Assembly (NCBI GenBank): GCA_021397835.1
Contig: JAJFZO010000094.1
Coordinates: forward strand, 10,702,001 to 10,766,000
Reading direction: 5' to 3'
DNA: 64,000 nucleotides
DNA from: Moringa oleifera
Taxonomy: Eukaryota; Streptophyta; Magnoliopsida; Brassicales; Moringaceae
This document shows, piece by piece, positions 25,261-37,400 of this stretch. The translations under genes and the position numbers were made by a program. A model generated the notes under the pieces. It worked only from the letters and a program-made list of their open reading frames with translations. It had not been told where the DNA came from and did no database searches. Position 1 is the stretch's first letter, and every line of letters starts with the position of its first letter.

Positions 25261-25715
25261 GATTCTTCTTCCTTAATTTCTTCTTTGCAGTTATAAAAAA
25301 AAAAAAAAACCATGGACTACCGCTTTTCTTGTGGCATCATCAAATCATAAGGCTTTTTTTTTTTCTTTTTTTCCTTATTTTATATCTTGAAATAGATGTA
25401 ATAATGTGTAAAATTTTAATTAATAGGAAAATATATAATAATTTTCCAAATCAAACCAAGATGATGAATTATTTTGTAATCTTATATTTTTTCTTAAAGA
25501 AAAGTCGCAAAAAAATAAATATTTTATAATACTAATTAATAAGGAGTAGATAATATGTGAAGATATTAAGATAAATTTATAAAGCCACGGATTTTGTCTG
25601 TGTGTTTGTTAGGCTCTGTTTGCCTCGGCAGCATCCATTTGTGGTGCGAACGCGTGTATCTTGTGGACCCTTCTTTTTCAAGACACGTTTCGGCGATGAT
25701 ACCAAGAGCACCGCG

Positions 25716-25721
25716 CACGTG
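25716..25721. promoter_or_regulatory. G-box CACGTG upstream of PPI
   Basis: Perfect CACGTG in GCGCACGTGGAG, roughly 460 bp above the inferred PPI transcription start. The role is inferred from motif and position only. Confidence 0.4.
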
Positions 25722-28700
25722 GAGATGGAGTGACGGAGACGACGCTATTTAAAGTACGGTAATGCCCTTCTCTTCTGGTAGATGTTACCGTACCGTGATT
25801 TGATTAGAGGTGCAAAATGGGACCGCTTTGACATTTTTGGAAAGCAGATCTGTGAGTTTCTAATCTTTTGTGAAATGTCAAAAGTGCCCCTAGCTTTGAC
25901 CTTGGAAGAAATATTTATGACATTTTTATTAAATTAAATAATTTTGTGATATTTAATCTAAATTATCAATAAAATTTAAAATTTTTAAAATAACGAATCA
26001 AATCTTAATTAATTAAAATAAATTTTACCAAAAATTAAATAATAATATTTTCATTAAAAATTTTATACAATAAATTTGATTTATAATTTCTTACAAATAT
26101 AAAAAAGATATTCAATACTAAAAATATATATTTTTTAATTTGCATAATCAAATTTTTGAATAATTTATAAAAAATAAATTTTCATAAAAAATTATTGAAA
26201 TTAAAGAGATGGATCAAAATGAAGTGAATAAATCATTTGAATTATTTTTTAAAAAATTAATAATAAAAATATTTTTGATTTTTATTATCACTTGGAATAA
26301 AAATTTAAGATTAAAATTTGATTTGTTATTTTTGAATATAAAAATTTAATTAACATGTTTAAATTTTCATTTAAATTCTATATAATTTTACCTATTTAAA
26401 TTTTTATAAAATACAAATTTCTTTAATCACATGTAAATCTAATTTTTACATTTTTCATTAACAAAAATGTTGTTAAATGATACGTAAAACTTTTATTTTT
26501 TAATATTTATATAAATTTAAAAATAAAATATGTAATAATCAATATTTTCAAAACTAAACCGATTATTGAATCAAAAAATCAAAAGCCAAATATGATTGAA
26601 TTAAAAACTAAACCACAATAATATAATATTTTAATATATATCATTCAATTAAATACATAAAAATGTATAGATAATAATTGTTTTTAAAAACAAAATTGAA
26701 GTTAAAATAATTAGTTTTAAATTATTATTTCAAAAAACTATATCTTTTTATGAAAATTTAAAACATTTCTAATAAAACAGCATTATTTGATAATATAAAA
26801 AATTAAAATTAAATTTATATAAATTAAATTAATGAAAATTTTAATTCATGATTCAACTAATCAGATTAATCCATTAGAGTTTTAAAACATTAACAACACA
26901 ACGAATTTAAGACGGCAATTTAAAAATCGTGCAAATCAAAATAACATGTTTTTGACATTTTTATGGAATTTATCTAAAGACATTGTGGTGGCAATTAAAC
27001 ACGCCCTACATAGGTGAAATAGTGCATTATGAAAAGGGCCCACTCGAACTTTACGGTCAGTCCATTATTGCAATTTGGGCCATCGTATCGACCTATTAAT
27101 TTGCCTAAGTTCACTTACATAACGAAAATCAAACTTAAACGAGCCCGCTGAAAAACTTTGCAGCCCAAATCCTCCCTACCATTTTACAAAATGGATCTCT
27201 AACTTACGTTTTAATTTCATTAAATTATAGTTCAGTACTATGCCTTATGCATAATATGTAATGTGTCTAGTAATTATTAGATAGATTATATTTATTTTCT
27301 ATGCATATAAAGATTACATTAAAGAAAAATAAGTTGGTAGTGGCATTATTGCACTTTAGTCGGAACATTAATCATGAATTTTGATTTTGCGGGTAAAATT
27401 ATAGCTTAGTGCCTCTTGATGTTGTATTTGATAGGGACAACAACATCACAACTAACAATGCCCATTATATATAGAGACACATGATAATTAAAAATTAATA
27501 TTGATATGTTTTTATTTAATTTTTTAAAAAATAAAATAAAATAAAAATTATATAATAATTTAATGTTTTTCTTGTGTTAATAAATAAATTTTATCATTCA
27601 AAAAATTATTAATTAAAATTTAGCTAGTTAATTTAAATTAAATTAAATATAATTTAAAATTTTTAATATATTCAAAGAAAAAATTTGTACCATAAATTTT
27701 AATTTGAAATTTTTATATTTTTTAAAAAATATTTACAATATTATTACAATAAATTTTTAAAAAATATTTAAAAAATTATATGATCAAAATTTTTAAATTA
27801 TTTTTAAAATATTTTAGCAGTGAATTTTTTAATTTAAGAAATAAAATTAAAACACAAAAAAAAGTTTATTTAAGTAATTTTTTTAATAATAGAAGTATCA
27901 TTATTTTTTATTTATTTAAATAAAAATTATAATTGATATATCATGATTATATGCGACGCATAAAACATAATTCAAAATTTTAAATATTTATTAAAAATAT
28001 ATTAATATGAGATAATTTAATCTAATTAATATATAAATTATAAAGTAATTATTTTATTTTGAAACATTTATGGTCACAAATAAAATCAGATTTTTTGAAA
28101 CAGAATAAAACATAAAGTAAAAGCAAGCCGTTTTAGACATTAAGCAGAAAAACTGAAATCAATGAGTTAAAGATTATGGTACTAATGCAAGAATTAAAAC
28201 CCTACAAGTTACTAAGGACATAAAAAGTCTTTATCAGTTGAGACATTAAAGCGAACACCAATGACATCTTATCTAATCACTCTCCCCCCTTAATGAAACC
28301 CTAACCGACCTCATATCTTACGCATTTTACTTAATCAAATTAATTACACTATAAAATTTGTTAAAAAATTAATTAAATAGATGCATTCATTTTTTTTTTG
28401 TTTTTAAATATAATATTATATTTATTTGATTAAAAATATTAAATATATATTTTTTATTTAACTGTTTTTTTTTCCTAGATGGGATCTAATGTCAAGCCGT
28501 CCACATTGAAGTCCGGTGGTTAGGCGGACGATCTCCAAAAGGCTAGGTCATTGATTTCTTGGGCCCCACTTAGTTGACGGGATAAGGACACGTCACTGTT
28601 CCGAAAAATCTGTAGTTTCTTTCCAAAATTGGATTCATTATTAGCTGTGGCGGCCAGATCGGATCCAACGGCCACAAACGAATTAGATGCAGGCGTAATG

Positions 28701-28820
28701 ATTGCGCGATCGATCGCGTCATAGATGATCGAATCTTTCGGCCTTCGCGCCCAGTGAAGAATGTCCTTTGATTAACACATGGGGACTCAGAGTTCTGTGA
28801 GTTCTCCACTCAGGAAACGA

Positions 28821-28826
28821 CACGTG
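28821..28826. promoter_or_regulatory. G-box/ABRE-like CACGTG in a GC-rich island
   Basis: GACACGTGTCC is an 11-bp palindrome containing CACGTG, an ABRE-like context. It lies at the edge of the 28480-28830 island, about 1.1 kb above the GT14 gene leader. Confidence 0.45.
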
Positions 28827-29949
28827 TCCCTTAAGACACTACTTTTTTTTAATTACAACCTTCTATGATGATTTAACTAAATCATTTAATTAATTTTTTA
28901 TTTTACATATTGTTATAAATTACATTACAAAATTTTAATATAAATTTGGAGTAAATATTATTTAAACCTTAAGTTTTACATTTTTTTTTCAATTAAATCT
29001 TAACTTTTAAAATATTGAAGATAAATTTTTTTTATTAATTTTATGTAAATTAAAATTTAATAAAAAATTATTGTAAAAATTTAATGATATTTTTATTATT
29101 AAAATGCATAAAAAATTACTTCAACAAATTTAAAAACTTCAATTTAATTTTATCTTTTAAATTTGAATAAATTTTTATTAATAAATTATTTTAAAAATAT
29201 ATTTTTATTATTTTAAAAAATTATTATTTTTTATAATAGTATCTAAAGTATTTATATATATCAATTTTGAAATCAAAATTTGTTCTAAAAATTTTTAGTT
29301 TTTAAATATTTTAATAAAATTGAAATTTATTTTAAAAATAAAAATTTAATAAAAAATTAAAAATTTAAATAATATTTATTATTATTATTAAAACAAACGG
29401 GCGAAAAGAGAATACATTAAAGATTACGCTGACGGCCAAACAGGGAGGATTCCGGGATTAAGGCCTCAGGTCCCTTATTTTATTTATATAATAATATGAA
29501 GACAACTAGATGGTCATACCAAATGCTTAACTTATTTTATTATTCATAAACTATATAATATAAGATGATCCTTACGTACGCCTTTCAATAGTTAATTTTT
29601 TAATAAATCAGTTTAGTAGTTTCTAAGTTTGAAGATTAGTTAGTAATTATTTAAATTATTGAAGTATTATCTCATCATATTTAATATTTTTTTCTAATAA
29701 TATTGTAATAATGTAAAGTTTTATTTTTTTTTTGTAAAACAGTTTTAAAATTATGAAAAATAATTTTAAAATGTAAATTGTAAAAGAAATAATATTTTAA
29801 AAATAACATTTTTGTGTCTGTTAAAATGAGATCAAATTTATTAATAAATTTGAGTAGTTTTTAAAAAGAAATGAAATAATAAAAATCTGAGTTGGTCCAC
29901 AAAAAAAAGTTGCTAAAAATGCATTATATAAAGATGAGATTTGTTTATA

Positions 29950-31322
29950 AGGAGAGACATCGATGGTGGTACGGATCTATGCAGTAACAAAGACGTAGAG
30001 GGGAGCACCAGCAAGCCCTAGAGCTCTGCCACCATAACAGAAACTCCTAACCTTCTGTTTGGTTTGGTGAGAAAGGAAGAAAAAGAAAAAAGGAAATTGG
30101 GAAAAGAAACAGAGAGAGAGAGAGAGAGAGAGACCCAGCAAGAGATTCTTTGTTTGGTAGTTCTACACAAAGTCACAAACTGAACCTCATTTTCTCTTTC
30201 TCACATTCTCACGTATTCTTTAAATAGAGACTCAACTTTTCCTTTCGGTCACTTTTTATTGATACTTCCCCACATCTTGTGTTCTTTGTTCATGGTCTCT
30301 GTCTCTGTCTCTCTCTCGTCTTCTTGAATGTGCACTGCAGAAAGCTCTGTTCTCTGCATCTACGTACAGAGCTAGGTTTGACTTCTCTGTTGTTATCTTG
30401 CTTTTTTTAAATTTGATTGTTCAGTGGAAGATGGGCTTATCAGCATTTATTCATCTGGCTATTTATTGATTTGTTCTAGGTGTTTATCTTATGAGCTTTT
30501 GATTGAGCTGTCTTGGTGACTGACAAGTTCTTTCTTCATTTTTGCCTGTCAATGTTTTGGTGATTTCCAATGCTGTCAGTTAATTAGTGGTTGGAACCTT
30601 AAACTGATAGATTTAGTTTTTTTTTTTCCTTCTTAGATAACAGGATAATTGGGATCTCCTGTTTTATGAAATTGTATTTTTCCTTTTTTTGTTTTTGTTT
30701 TTTTTTTTTCTGATAGCTTCAGTTGAATATCTTGGTACTAATCTTTTCTTCAGAACTCCGGGTTTTGGATTAGGGTTTGTGATCAGGACTTTAATTTGAC
30801 TTATTCTAGTATTCAGCATTGTGACACTACTGATTGTGCTGTCATCAATGGCCTTTTTTGAAAATTCCCTGCCTAGTAGCTTCTTGTTAATGAACATTTT
30901 AATAATTCTTTTCTTTCATTGTCTTGTTGGTCTTTTGTCGATTTCTCTTATGCATCATATCATTTTCTTTGTCACACAATTTGTAGGTTCTCTGTGTCTG
31001 TAGCTTTATTTTACTAGTGCTGATTTTGTTATTCCATTGCGTGAGCTAGATGTTTAAGCAATCTTCAATTTGTTTACGTCCTTAGGATTAATACAAAAGG
31101 CTGGGATTTGATGACAAATTTTGATCTAACAGCTTGCAATCTAAGTCTAAATTTTGGCTTATTTAAGAAGAAGGTCTACATCTCCAACCGTCAAAGGCAG
31201 AAGGTACAAGGCAATGGTACTGTTTGCTGTACAATCCCAAATTTGGGGTTTGAAGGATTTTTGATTGCCCAAAAGTGGAAGTCTGTTTTGCTGCGGCTCA
31301 GAATCCATGATAAGGTTTTACA
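29950..31322 (+). other. 5' leader of the GT14 gene, probably with an intron
   Basis: From about 29990 the plus strand becomes a typical leader with CT and GA tracts (AG run 30111-30133) and a donor-like GCTAG|GTTTGAC near 30372. The following T-rich stretch to about 31080 looks like a leader intron. The acceptor cannot be fixed by eye. Short frames here are not genes, apart from the overlapping uORF listed separately. Confidence 0.45.
30111..30133. repeat. (AG)n microsatellite in GT14 leader
   Basis: Uninterrupted AG run of 23 bp. Confidence 0.9.
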
Positions 31323-31507
31323 ATGGGGTACATAAACATGGAGAAGAAATGGGTTTTCCCTCTTGTTATATGCTCCCTTGCATTTATATTCCTTCTTGCA
31401 ACGGTTTTCAACATGGGTCTTCTTTCTTCACTTCACACAATCAATTCAATCTTCTCTTTTATCCCATCTCATCTGTCAGCCAACCAAACAAGACCAGATT
31501 TTGCTGA
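31307..31507 (+). other. Overlapping upstream ORF of the GT14 gene
   Basis: An ATG at 31307, 16 nt before the main ATG and in another frame, opens 66 codons running past the main start to 31507. If the leader segment is in the mature mRNA, ribosomes starting here would bypass the main start. The ATG context (ATCCATGA) is weak. Confidence 0.4.
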
Positions 31508-33462
31508 ATCAAAGGTTGGGCAATCTATGCCCCCTCCTTATGGTCCTACAATACCTCGTTTCGCTTATTTGGTTTCTGGGTCAAAGGGTGACCTGGAAAA
31601 GCTTTGGAGAACTCTTCAGGCTCTGTATCATCCCCGGAATCAGTATGTTGTTCATTTGGACCTTGAATCGCCGGCAGAGGAAAGATTGGAGCTTGCTTCT
31701 CGAGTGAAAAATGACCCAATTTATAGTAAGGTTGGGAATGTTTACATGATCACCAAGGCTAATCTGGTTACTTACCGAGGGCCCACCATGGTTGCTAATA
31801 CTCTTCATGCTTGCGCCATTCTTCTCAAAAGAAGCGCAGAATGGGATTGGTTTATCAATCTCAGTGCTTCGGATTATCCTCTTGTGACTCAAGATGGTTA
31901 GTTTCAATCTACCTTTACATTTCGATAATTTCAGCCTTCAAGCATTGCAAGTTCTACAGTAAACATTGGTCTGATTAGTTGGGTTGCAATATGCAGATCT
32001 TCTTGATTCATTCTCAAATTTGAACCGAAATCTCAATTTCATTGAGCATACAAGCCAGCTAGGTTGGAAAGAGTAAGCTCTCCTCGTGTGTGTGTGTGTG
32101 TCTCTGTCTTTGTTGGTGGAAGGGGGTTGAATATGAAATCACACATTAAATGATTGTGTTTTGCAGGGATAAGCGAGCAATGCCTTTGATTATAGATCCT
32201 GGGCTCTATACAACTACTAAGTCAGATGTATTTTGGGTCACACCACGGAGAACTTTGCCAACTGCATTTAAATTATTTACTGGTTAGTGTTCCACCAATC
32301 ACTTAAATTTCTGTGATTTGTGCCTATCATTGTCAAACGATGTTTGAACATTACAAGTATGGATACAGAAAATTGCTGTGTCACACATAAGGCTGAGCCA
32401 TTTGCCCTCTGTTCTTTCATCCTAAGTATGTTAGTGCTTCAGTTAATTATAGCCCCTATTTGTCTATAATTTCTTTCAGTTGTAATTAAAAATTTTGAAG
32501 TTATTTTTGTTGTTTAATTGTTGTTGCTGATTTTTTGGTCCTTATGTGGAAATTCGATATTGGCGCTGTAAACTTTTAGCAAATGAACTAGGTTTAAGTT
32601 ATGACAGTTGTTTCTGATAATTCTGATGGCAGATGATGCTTGAAATTTGAGGAAGCTGTTGAAAGGGTGTATTTTCTTTTTAACTTAAAAGTCAACGCAT
32701 GTGCCTTCTACTAGTTCAAGAAATTGGCATATCATCAATCAGGGATGATCGTGGCAGTTACCTGCATTTTTTGGTTTGGTTGTTGTTGGACTTCATGCTG
32801 CTGTCTCTGCATTTCGTTCTTGTCTAACTAATTAAGCTTCACTCCATCAGTAGGACTAGATCATCGAACTTTACTTTCCATTATCTTTTTATGCTAAGTT
32901 TGGCTGCACCTGTTGCAGAAATTAATGCCGTAGACTAAATAACATCCACCCCAATTTTTCAGGTTCGGCATGGATGGTTCTGTCACGTTCATTTGTAGAA
33001 TACTGCATTTGGGGTTGGGATAATCTTCCTAGGACTCTGCTGATGTATTACACAAACTTTGTCTCCTCCCCAGAAGGCTACTTTCAGACTGTTGTATGCA
33101 ATGTGCCAGAATATGAGAGGACTGTTGTCAATCATGACTTGCACTACATTTCTTGGGACAATCCTCCCAAACAACACCCTCACACTCTTTCCCTTAATGA
33201 TACGGGCAAAATGATGGCAAGCAATGCTGCATTTGCTCGGAAATTCAAACAAGACGACCCTGTCTTGGATAAGATTGATAGGGAATTACTTCATCGGAGG
33301 AATGGGAGCTTCACCCCTGGTGGTTGGTGTGCTGGCAATCCTAAATGTTCTGAGGTTGGTGACCCTTCCAAGATCAAGCCAGGTCCAGGAGCTCAGAGGC
33401 TTCGTCACCTCATAGCTAGGCTATCCTTGGCAGCAAGATTAGGTACATATCAGTGTAAATAA
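31323..33462 (+). CDS. GT14 Core-2/I-branching family glycosyltransferase (GlcAT14-like), 4 exons
   Basis: Type II Golgi membrane glycosyltransferase of CAZy family GT14. Characterised plant members (GlcAT14A-C) add beta-glucuronic acid to arabinogalactan-protein glycans. Exons: 31323-31896, 31997-32072, 32167-32282, 32963-33462, all GT-AG and in phase, giving 421 residues. A short cytosolic tail is followed by a membrane anchor at about residues 11-31. Family landmarks are PRFAYLVSGSKGDLEKLWRT, YVVHLDLESP, NLVTYRGPTMVANTLHA, DWFINLSASDYPLVTQDD, the SAWMVLSRSFVEYCIWGWDN block and VNHDLHYISWDNPPKQHP. The start at 31323 is chosen; an in-frame ATG at 31338 would shorten the tail by five residues. 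It corresponds by position to At1g53100. The donor substrate of this particular member is inferred. Confidence 0.94.
32086..32101. repeat. (GT)n microsatellite in GT14 intron 2
   Basis: GT run of 16 bp just after the exon 2 donor. Confidence 0.88.
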
Positions 33463-34477
33463 TCGCATTGGAAATTTCTTGCTGGTCTGTCGGAAAAGGA
33501 AACTCAAAAGGAGAAACAAAAAGAAGAATTTTTTGATTTCATACTAGGAGCCCAGTTTCTACGTCAAAAACTATATTTGAGGGCAGAATGTACAAGCTGG
33601 ACTTCAGTAAAGGTTTTGTCCTCAGAATTAGGTATGTTAGTGTCATTAGAATGATAAGAAGGCAAGCCATTGTTCCTGCTGGGAGTTAGAGATGGCGTCC
33701 TATCACTCTCCTGGTAGTCTCAGATTTATAAGAATCTGAAAGCTTACACGTTTCACTGCTTGTAGCACATAAATAACTTTCTGCTGCATAATAATTGGTA
33801 TACCATCTTCCAGGGTTTCAGATTTTTGAATATTCCAGTTCACATATATCCTACATTCTGCTCTTCTTCTCATTTTCCCACTTTTTTACTTTCATTGTTG
33901 TCCAGGTAGAAGAGGTCCCAACAAGCTGACCAAGTCTCTACCAAAACTCTTTACCTGTTATCAAGAGGAAAAGTCTTGGTTGTTTCCCTTTGAATGAATC
34001 CACAGAACATTGAGATATTGGATGATTCCACGTATTGACCCAAGATGACTTGTCAGCTTACGCTTTATAATATGAGCTACCAGGGCAGAACTAGGGAATC
34101 AATCCAGCTATTGTGAAAATGAAAGATACATCTTGTATATAATGATTATAAGATTACCTGTAATTATAAAAAATAAAATAAAATGATTTTGGGCCACTAA
34201 GGTTACAGAGTATAACAGACAGCTCATTTTATCTTTTTTTTCTTTTCTTTTCTGAACCTTTGAATTTTATCTACATAGAGTTGATTAAGAAAATTCTCAC
34301 TCTCAATATTTATCCATCCGCTATCATCTACTCCCAAAAACTGTTTTCATTTCAATTCCTATACCCGTAATATTATCTGATATGTAATACCTGTGGCTGT
34401 TTCACCTTTCTACCACAACAACAATGCCCTTTTATCAGGTTAAAACCATCATCGATTTTGGGAAAGTGAACAACAAA
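33463..34477. other. Convergent 3' region between GT14 and SPA genes
   Basis: About 1 kb between facing stop codons. Both 3' UTRs probably lie here. AT-rich signals such as AAAATAAAATAAAATG near 34170 may be used for polyadenylation. No gene is seen. Confidence 0.6.
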
Positions 34478-37400
34478 TCAAACCATCTCCAGAACTTTGA
34501 TGTTCCCCGTGGAATTTGCAGCGACTAAAGTAGATGATTGACCTCGCCAACAAACGGAAGAGATGAACTGTGCAGCATCATCCACCTCATGCCCAGAACG
34601 CAGATCAGTGTTATTGAACTTGTATGACAATGCAGGCATTGGGAAAGCTTTATGGTAAAAAAAAACCTGTTCCAAGGCATGCAAAAACAAATGAAACTGG
34701 CAACCGCATGAACCCAAATGCATTGATTCCCAAAATTCAATAACCATTAATGTTCTTTACCCTCAAGCTCCAAAGATGTTCTTCTAAGATAAAAGTGAAA
34801 GTGATAAGTGAAGTACCTCGTTCGTTTCTGAGCCAGTGGCAATGTAACCATCAGCCACCGATAAACCCACAAAGTTCTGCAACAACAAGAACATGCACGA
34901 GAAATCATTGACCAAGCAATTCTTTTCGACAAGGAATTATTCATACAAAGAGTATATATCAGGATAAAGATGCTCAGTATAGTAGAGCTTGTTAGGGTAC
35001 CTTGACATTCATGTGACCTGTGAATGATTGCAGGGGAGAGTCATTGACTCGAGATGAGCAAACTGACAAGTCCCAGAGCTTCAGAGTGTTATCCGTTGAT
35101 GCAGACACAAGGGTACTTGAATTGACAAACTTGACATAACTCACAGTTCTATTGTGCCCATTTAATGTGCACAGAGGAATTTTAGAGTTCCTGAGATCGT
35201 AATAGTATATACGATGATCTGCTGAACCAAATGCAAGAGATCGTCCAGTATCTAAGGGAAACTGCACGCAGCAGACATTGGCCTTCATTTTGATGGTACC
35301 AATACTTACTCCCTGCAGTTGCAACCCAAGTAAGAGGAACAACTCATCATACTTCCAGAATTATGTATGCAAAGTAAGAAATTAGATGACTGTAGTACGT
35401 TTTTTAGTTTCAAAGCTGACATCCACCAAGTGCAAGAATAGAATTGCCTGATTGATACTCCATAGCTTAACAGAACCATCATCACTCCCGCTAGCCAACA
35501 ATGTCGGATCTGCTGATGAAATGTCAATCGACCATACTCGCTTCTCATGCTCCCTCATTTCCGTCAGCACTTGACTTCTTGAGACATCCCATACCTAAAT
35601 GTGTTGAGAGAATGATCAAAAATAAAAGTAATAGACAGCTGAAAGTTGAATAAGAGACAAGGTTGGACTTACCTGAACCACACCTTCAAAGTTACTTGAG
35701 GCCATTTGGCTCTTTATATAACTACTCCAGCATATACTGCTTAGCTTTGACCTACTAGCCATTTCAACCACAGGGTAGTGGATGTCACGATTTTCGCTTA
35801 TAAGTGAATCAAATTCGAATACTTTGATCTTCTTGTTTACACCAGCTGTTGCAAAGAATTCTCCATCACGGTCGAAGCTGAGAGAGCATACCAAGTTTGA
35901 AGAATTTAACAAATCTCCCTGCTTCAAGTTTGCCTTAACTTTTACTTTACTGAAAGATAGATACTTGCAGAGCCCTTCAAGGAATGGATTTATCCATGCA
36001 CCTTGTCTACCCTCACTGTACAGCTCTTTTGTTGCTAGATTACTTACAGAACTTTTGTCAGTAGCAGCAGTAGAGCCTCTACCATCACTACTCAAAGGTG
36101 AAGGTTTAGCCAATGTTTTCCCTGATGGCTTGATTGGCCTGCCTCTAGTCAGAAAATATGCCGACTCCAGCTTCTTGAAGTTCTTCATCAATCGAGAATT
36201 TTTTAGAAGAATGCTTTCCTGATTTTCATTTAATGCGTCCGACTTTTGTCGATCATCCAGATTATCATCACAGTCCTCGGTGTTGTGAACCAGAAGTCCC
36301 TGTCTGAATCTTTTTCTAGACCCCAAGCTCGAAGATTCGTTGTTTTCAACATTAGGTAAGAAAGGGAAGTAAAATGTTGAGTGATCATCCTTTCCTGGTT
36401 CTGGGTATGACCCTCCCTTTTTCTTGAGAATTGCTTGTTGTTTCATGACTTGTTCAATATCAGAACATAAAAATGAAACAGTATCCTGTAATTTGCCGGC
36501 GACTTCCTGTTTTCTTTGCTGAATCAGCAACAGGAACTCCAGTAACAACTCCTGTTCGTCTATTCTCTCCCTGAGTTCTATTGCTGCTTCACGATCTTCC
36601 AAATTGTCTCTTGGCTCGTTAAGAAACTGACTCTCTAGCAACTCGCTGTATCAAAAGCAAATGAAAAAAGATCAGGGAAAAGAGAAAGGGCATGTCAGAC
36701 AATGAAAATTCTAATCCTTTCAAGTCCAATTCAAAGAAGCAATGACTGCTTTCATATGCCAGAAGCATAGAACATAGGTTTTAGACTACCTTGACTAAGT
36801 AACTTAACATTTGGCCTGCAAGAGGTTCAAACCTTCCACAAGAAAACAAGTCTACCATTTTAGAGTCAAAATGACAAGAGCTGTCGGTTGATTCAGAATT
36901 CATCAAATTTCAGAAGACAAAAGAAGGAAAGTGGGCAGCACAGATGTCCAATTTACAATCTGGGTATGCTGCCAATTTCCCAAAAACATGAGAACACGAT
37001 CACCCTTCACAGCCCTAAATCTTCATATGGTCATAAGGAAAGTAAACCCGTCTTGCAACTCATAAAAGCATAGCTCAGCCATACATCAAATTAGCCAAGA
37101 GAGAACTTGACAGGAGCAACTAACCTTAAGCTTCAAGCTTGTTTAAGAGAAGTAGAGAGTTAAGAAAGAGACCATCAAAACCTAAACCTGTCTATAGTTG
37201 TGCACCCAAGAAATAGAGAAAGAGAGCTTTTTCTTCTCAAAAAGTCTGCTGTTTATTACTTTATTTGCTTAACCATAGGGTATTGCATATTTATGGATCT
37301 TTATGGTCAATCCTAAAATGAACCGGAAGCTAATATCTCTAAATGAATGTCCCAGTCCATGTGAATTTTATCTCACAAAATCCAAACTTAGAAAACTTAA

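Larger units (their letters stand above)
25261..29950. other. Long divergent intergenic region between PPI and the GT14 gene
   Basis: No gene is recognised. Position 25600-25860 is GC-richer with a G-box and is the likely PPI promoter. Positions 25920-26900, 27480-28080 and 28860-29400 are AT-rich with copies of a dispersed degenerate repeat. Position 28480-28830 is a second GC-richer island with an ACACGTGT element, upstream of the GT14 gene. The island frame on the minus strand (28570-28809) resembles no protein known to me. Confidence 0.55.

Noticed and set aside
24906..25529. Plus-strand frame of 207 codons
   Set aside because: Antisense to the PPI leader exon; Lys/Arg-rich low-complexity product, then poly-Phe from an A/T tract.
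35782..36222. Plus-strand frame of 146 codons
   Set aside because: Exact shadow of SPA exon 3 on the other strand, whose protein is clearly recognised.
36800..36850. tRNA T-loop-like string AGAGGTTCAAACCTTCC
   Set aside because: No acceptor stem, D-arm or anticodon arm could be built around it.
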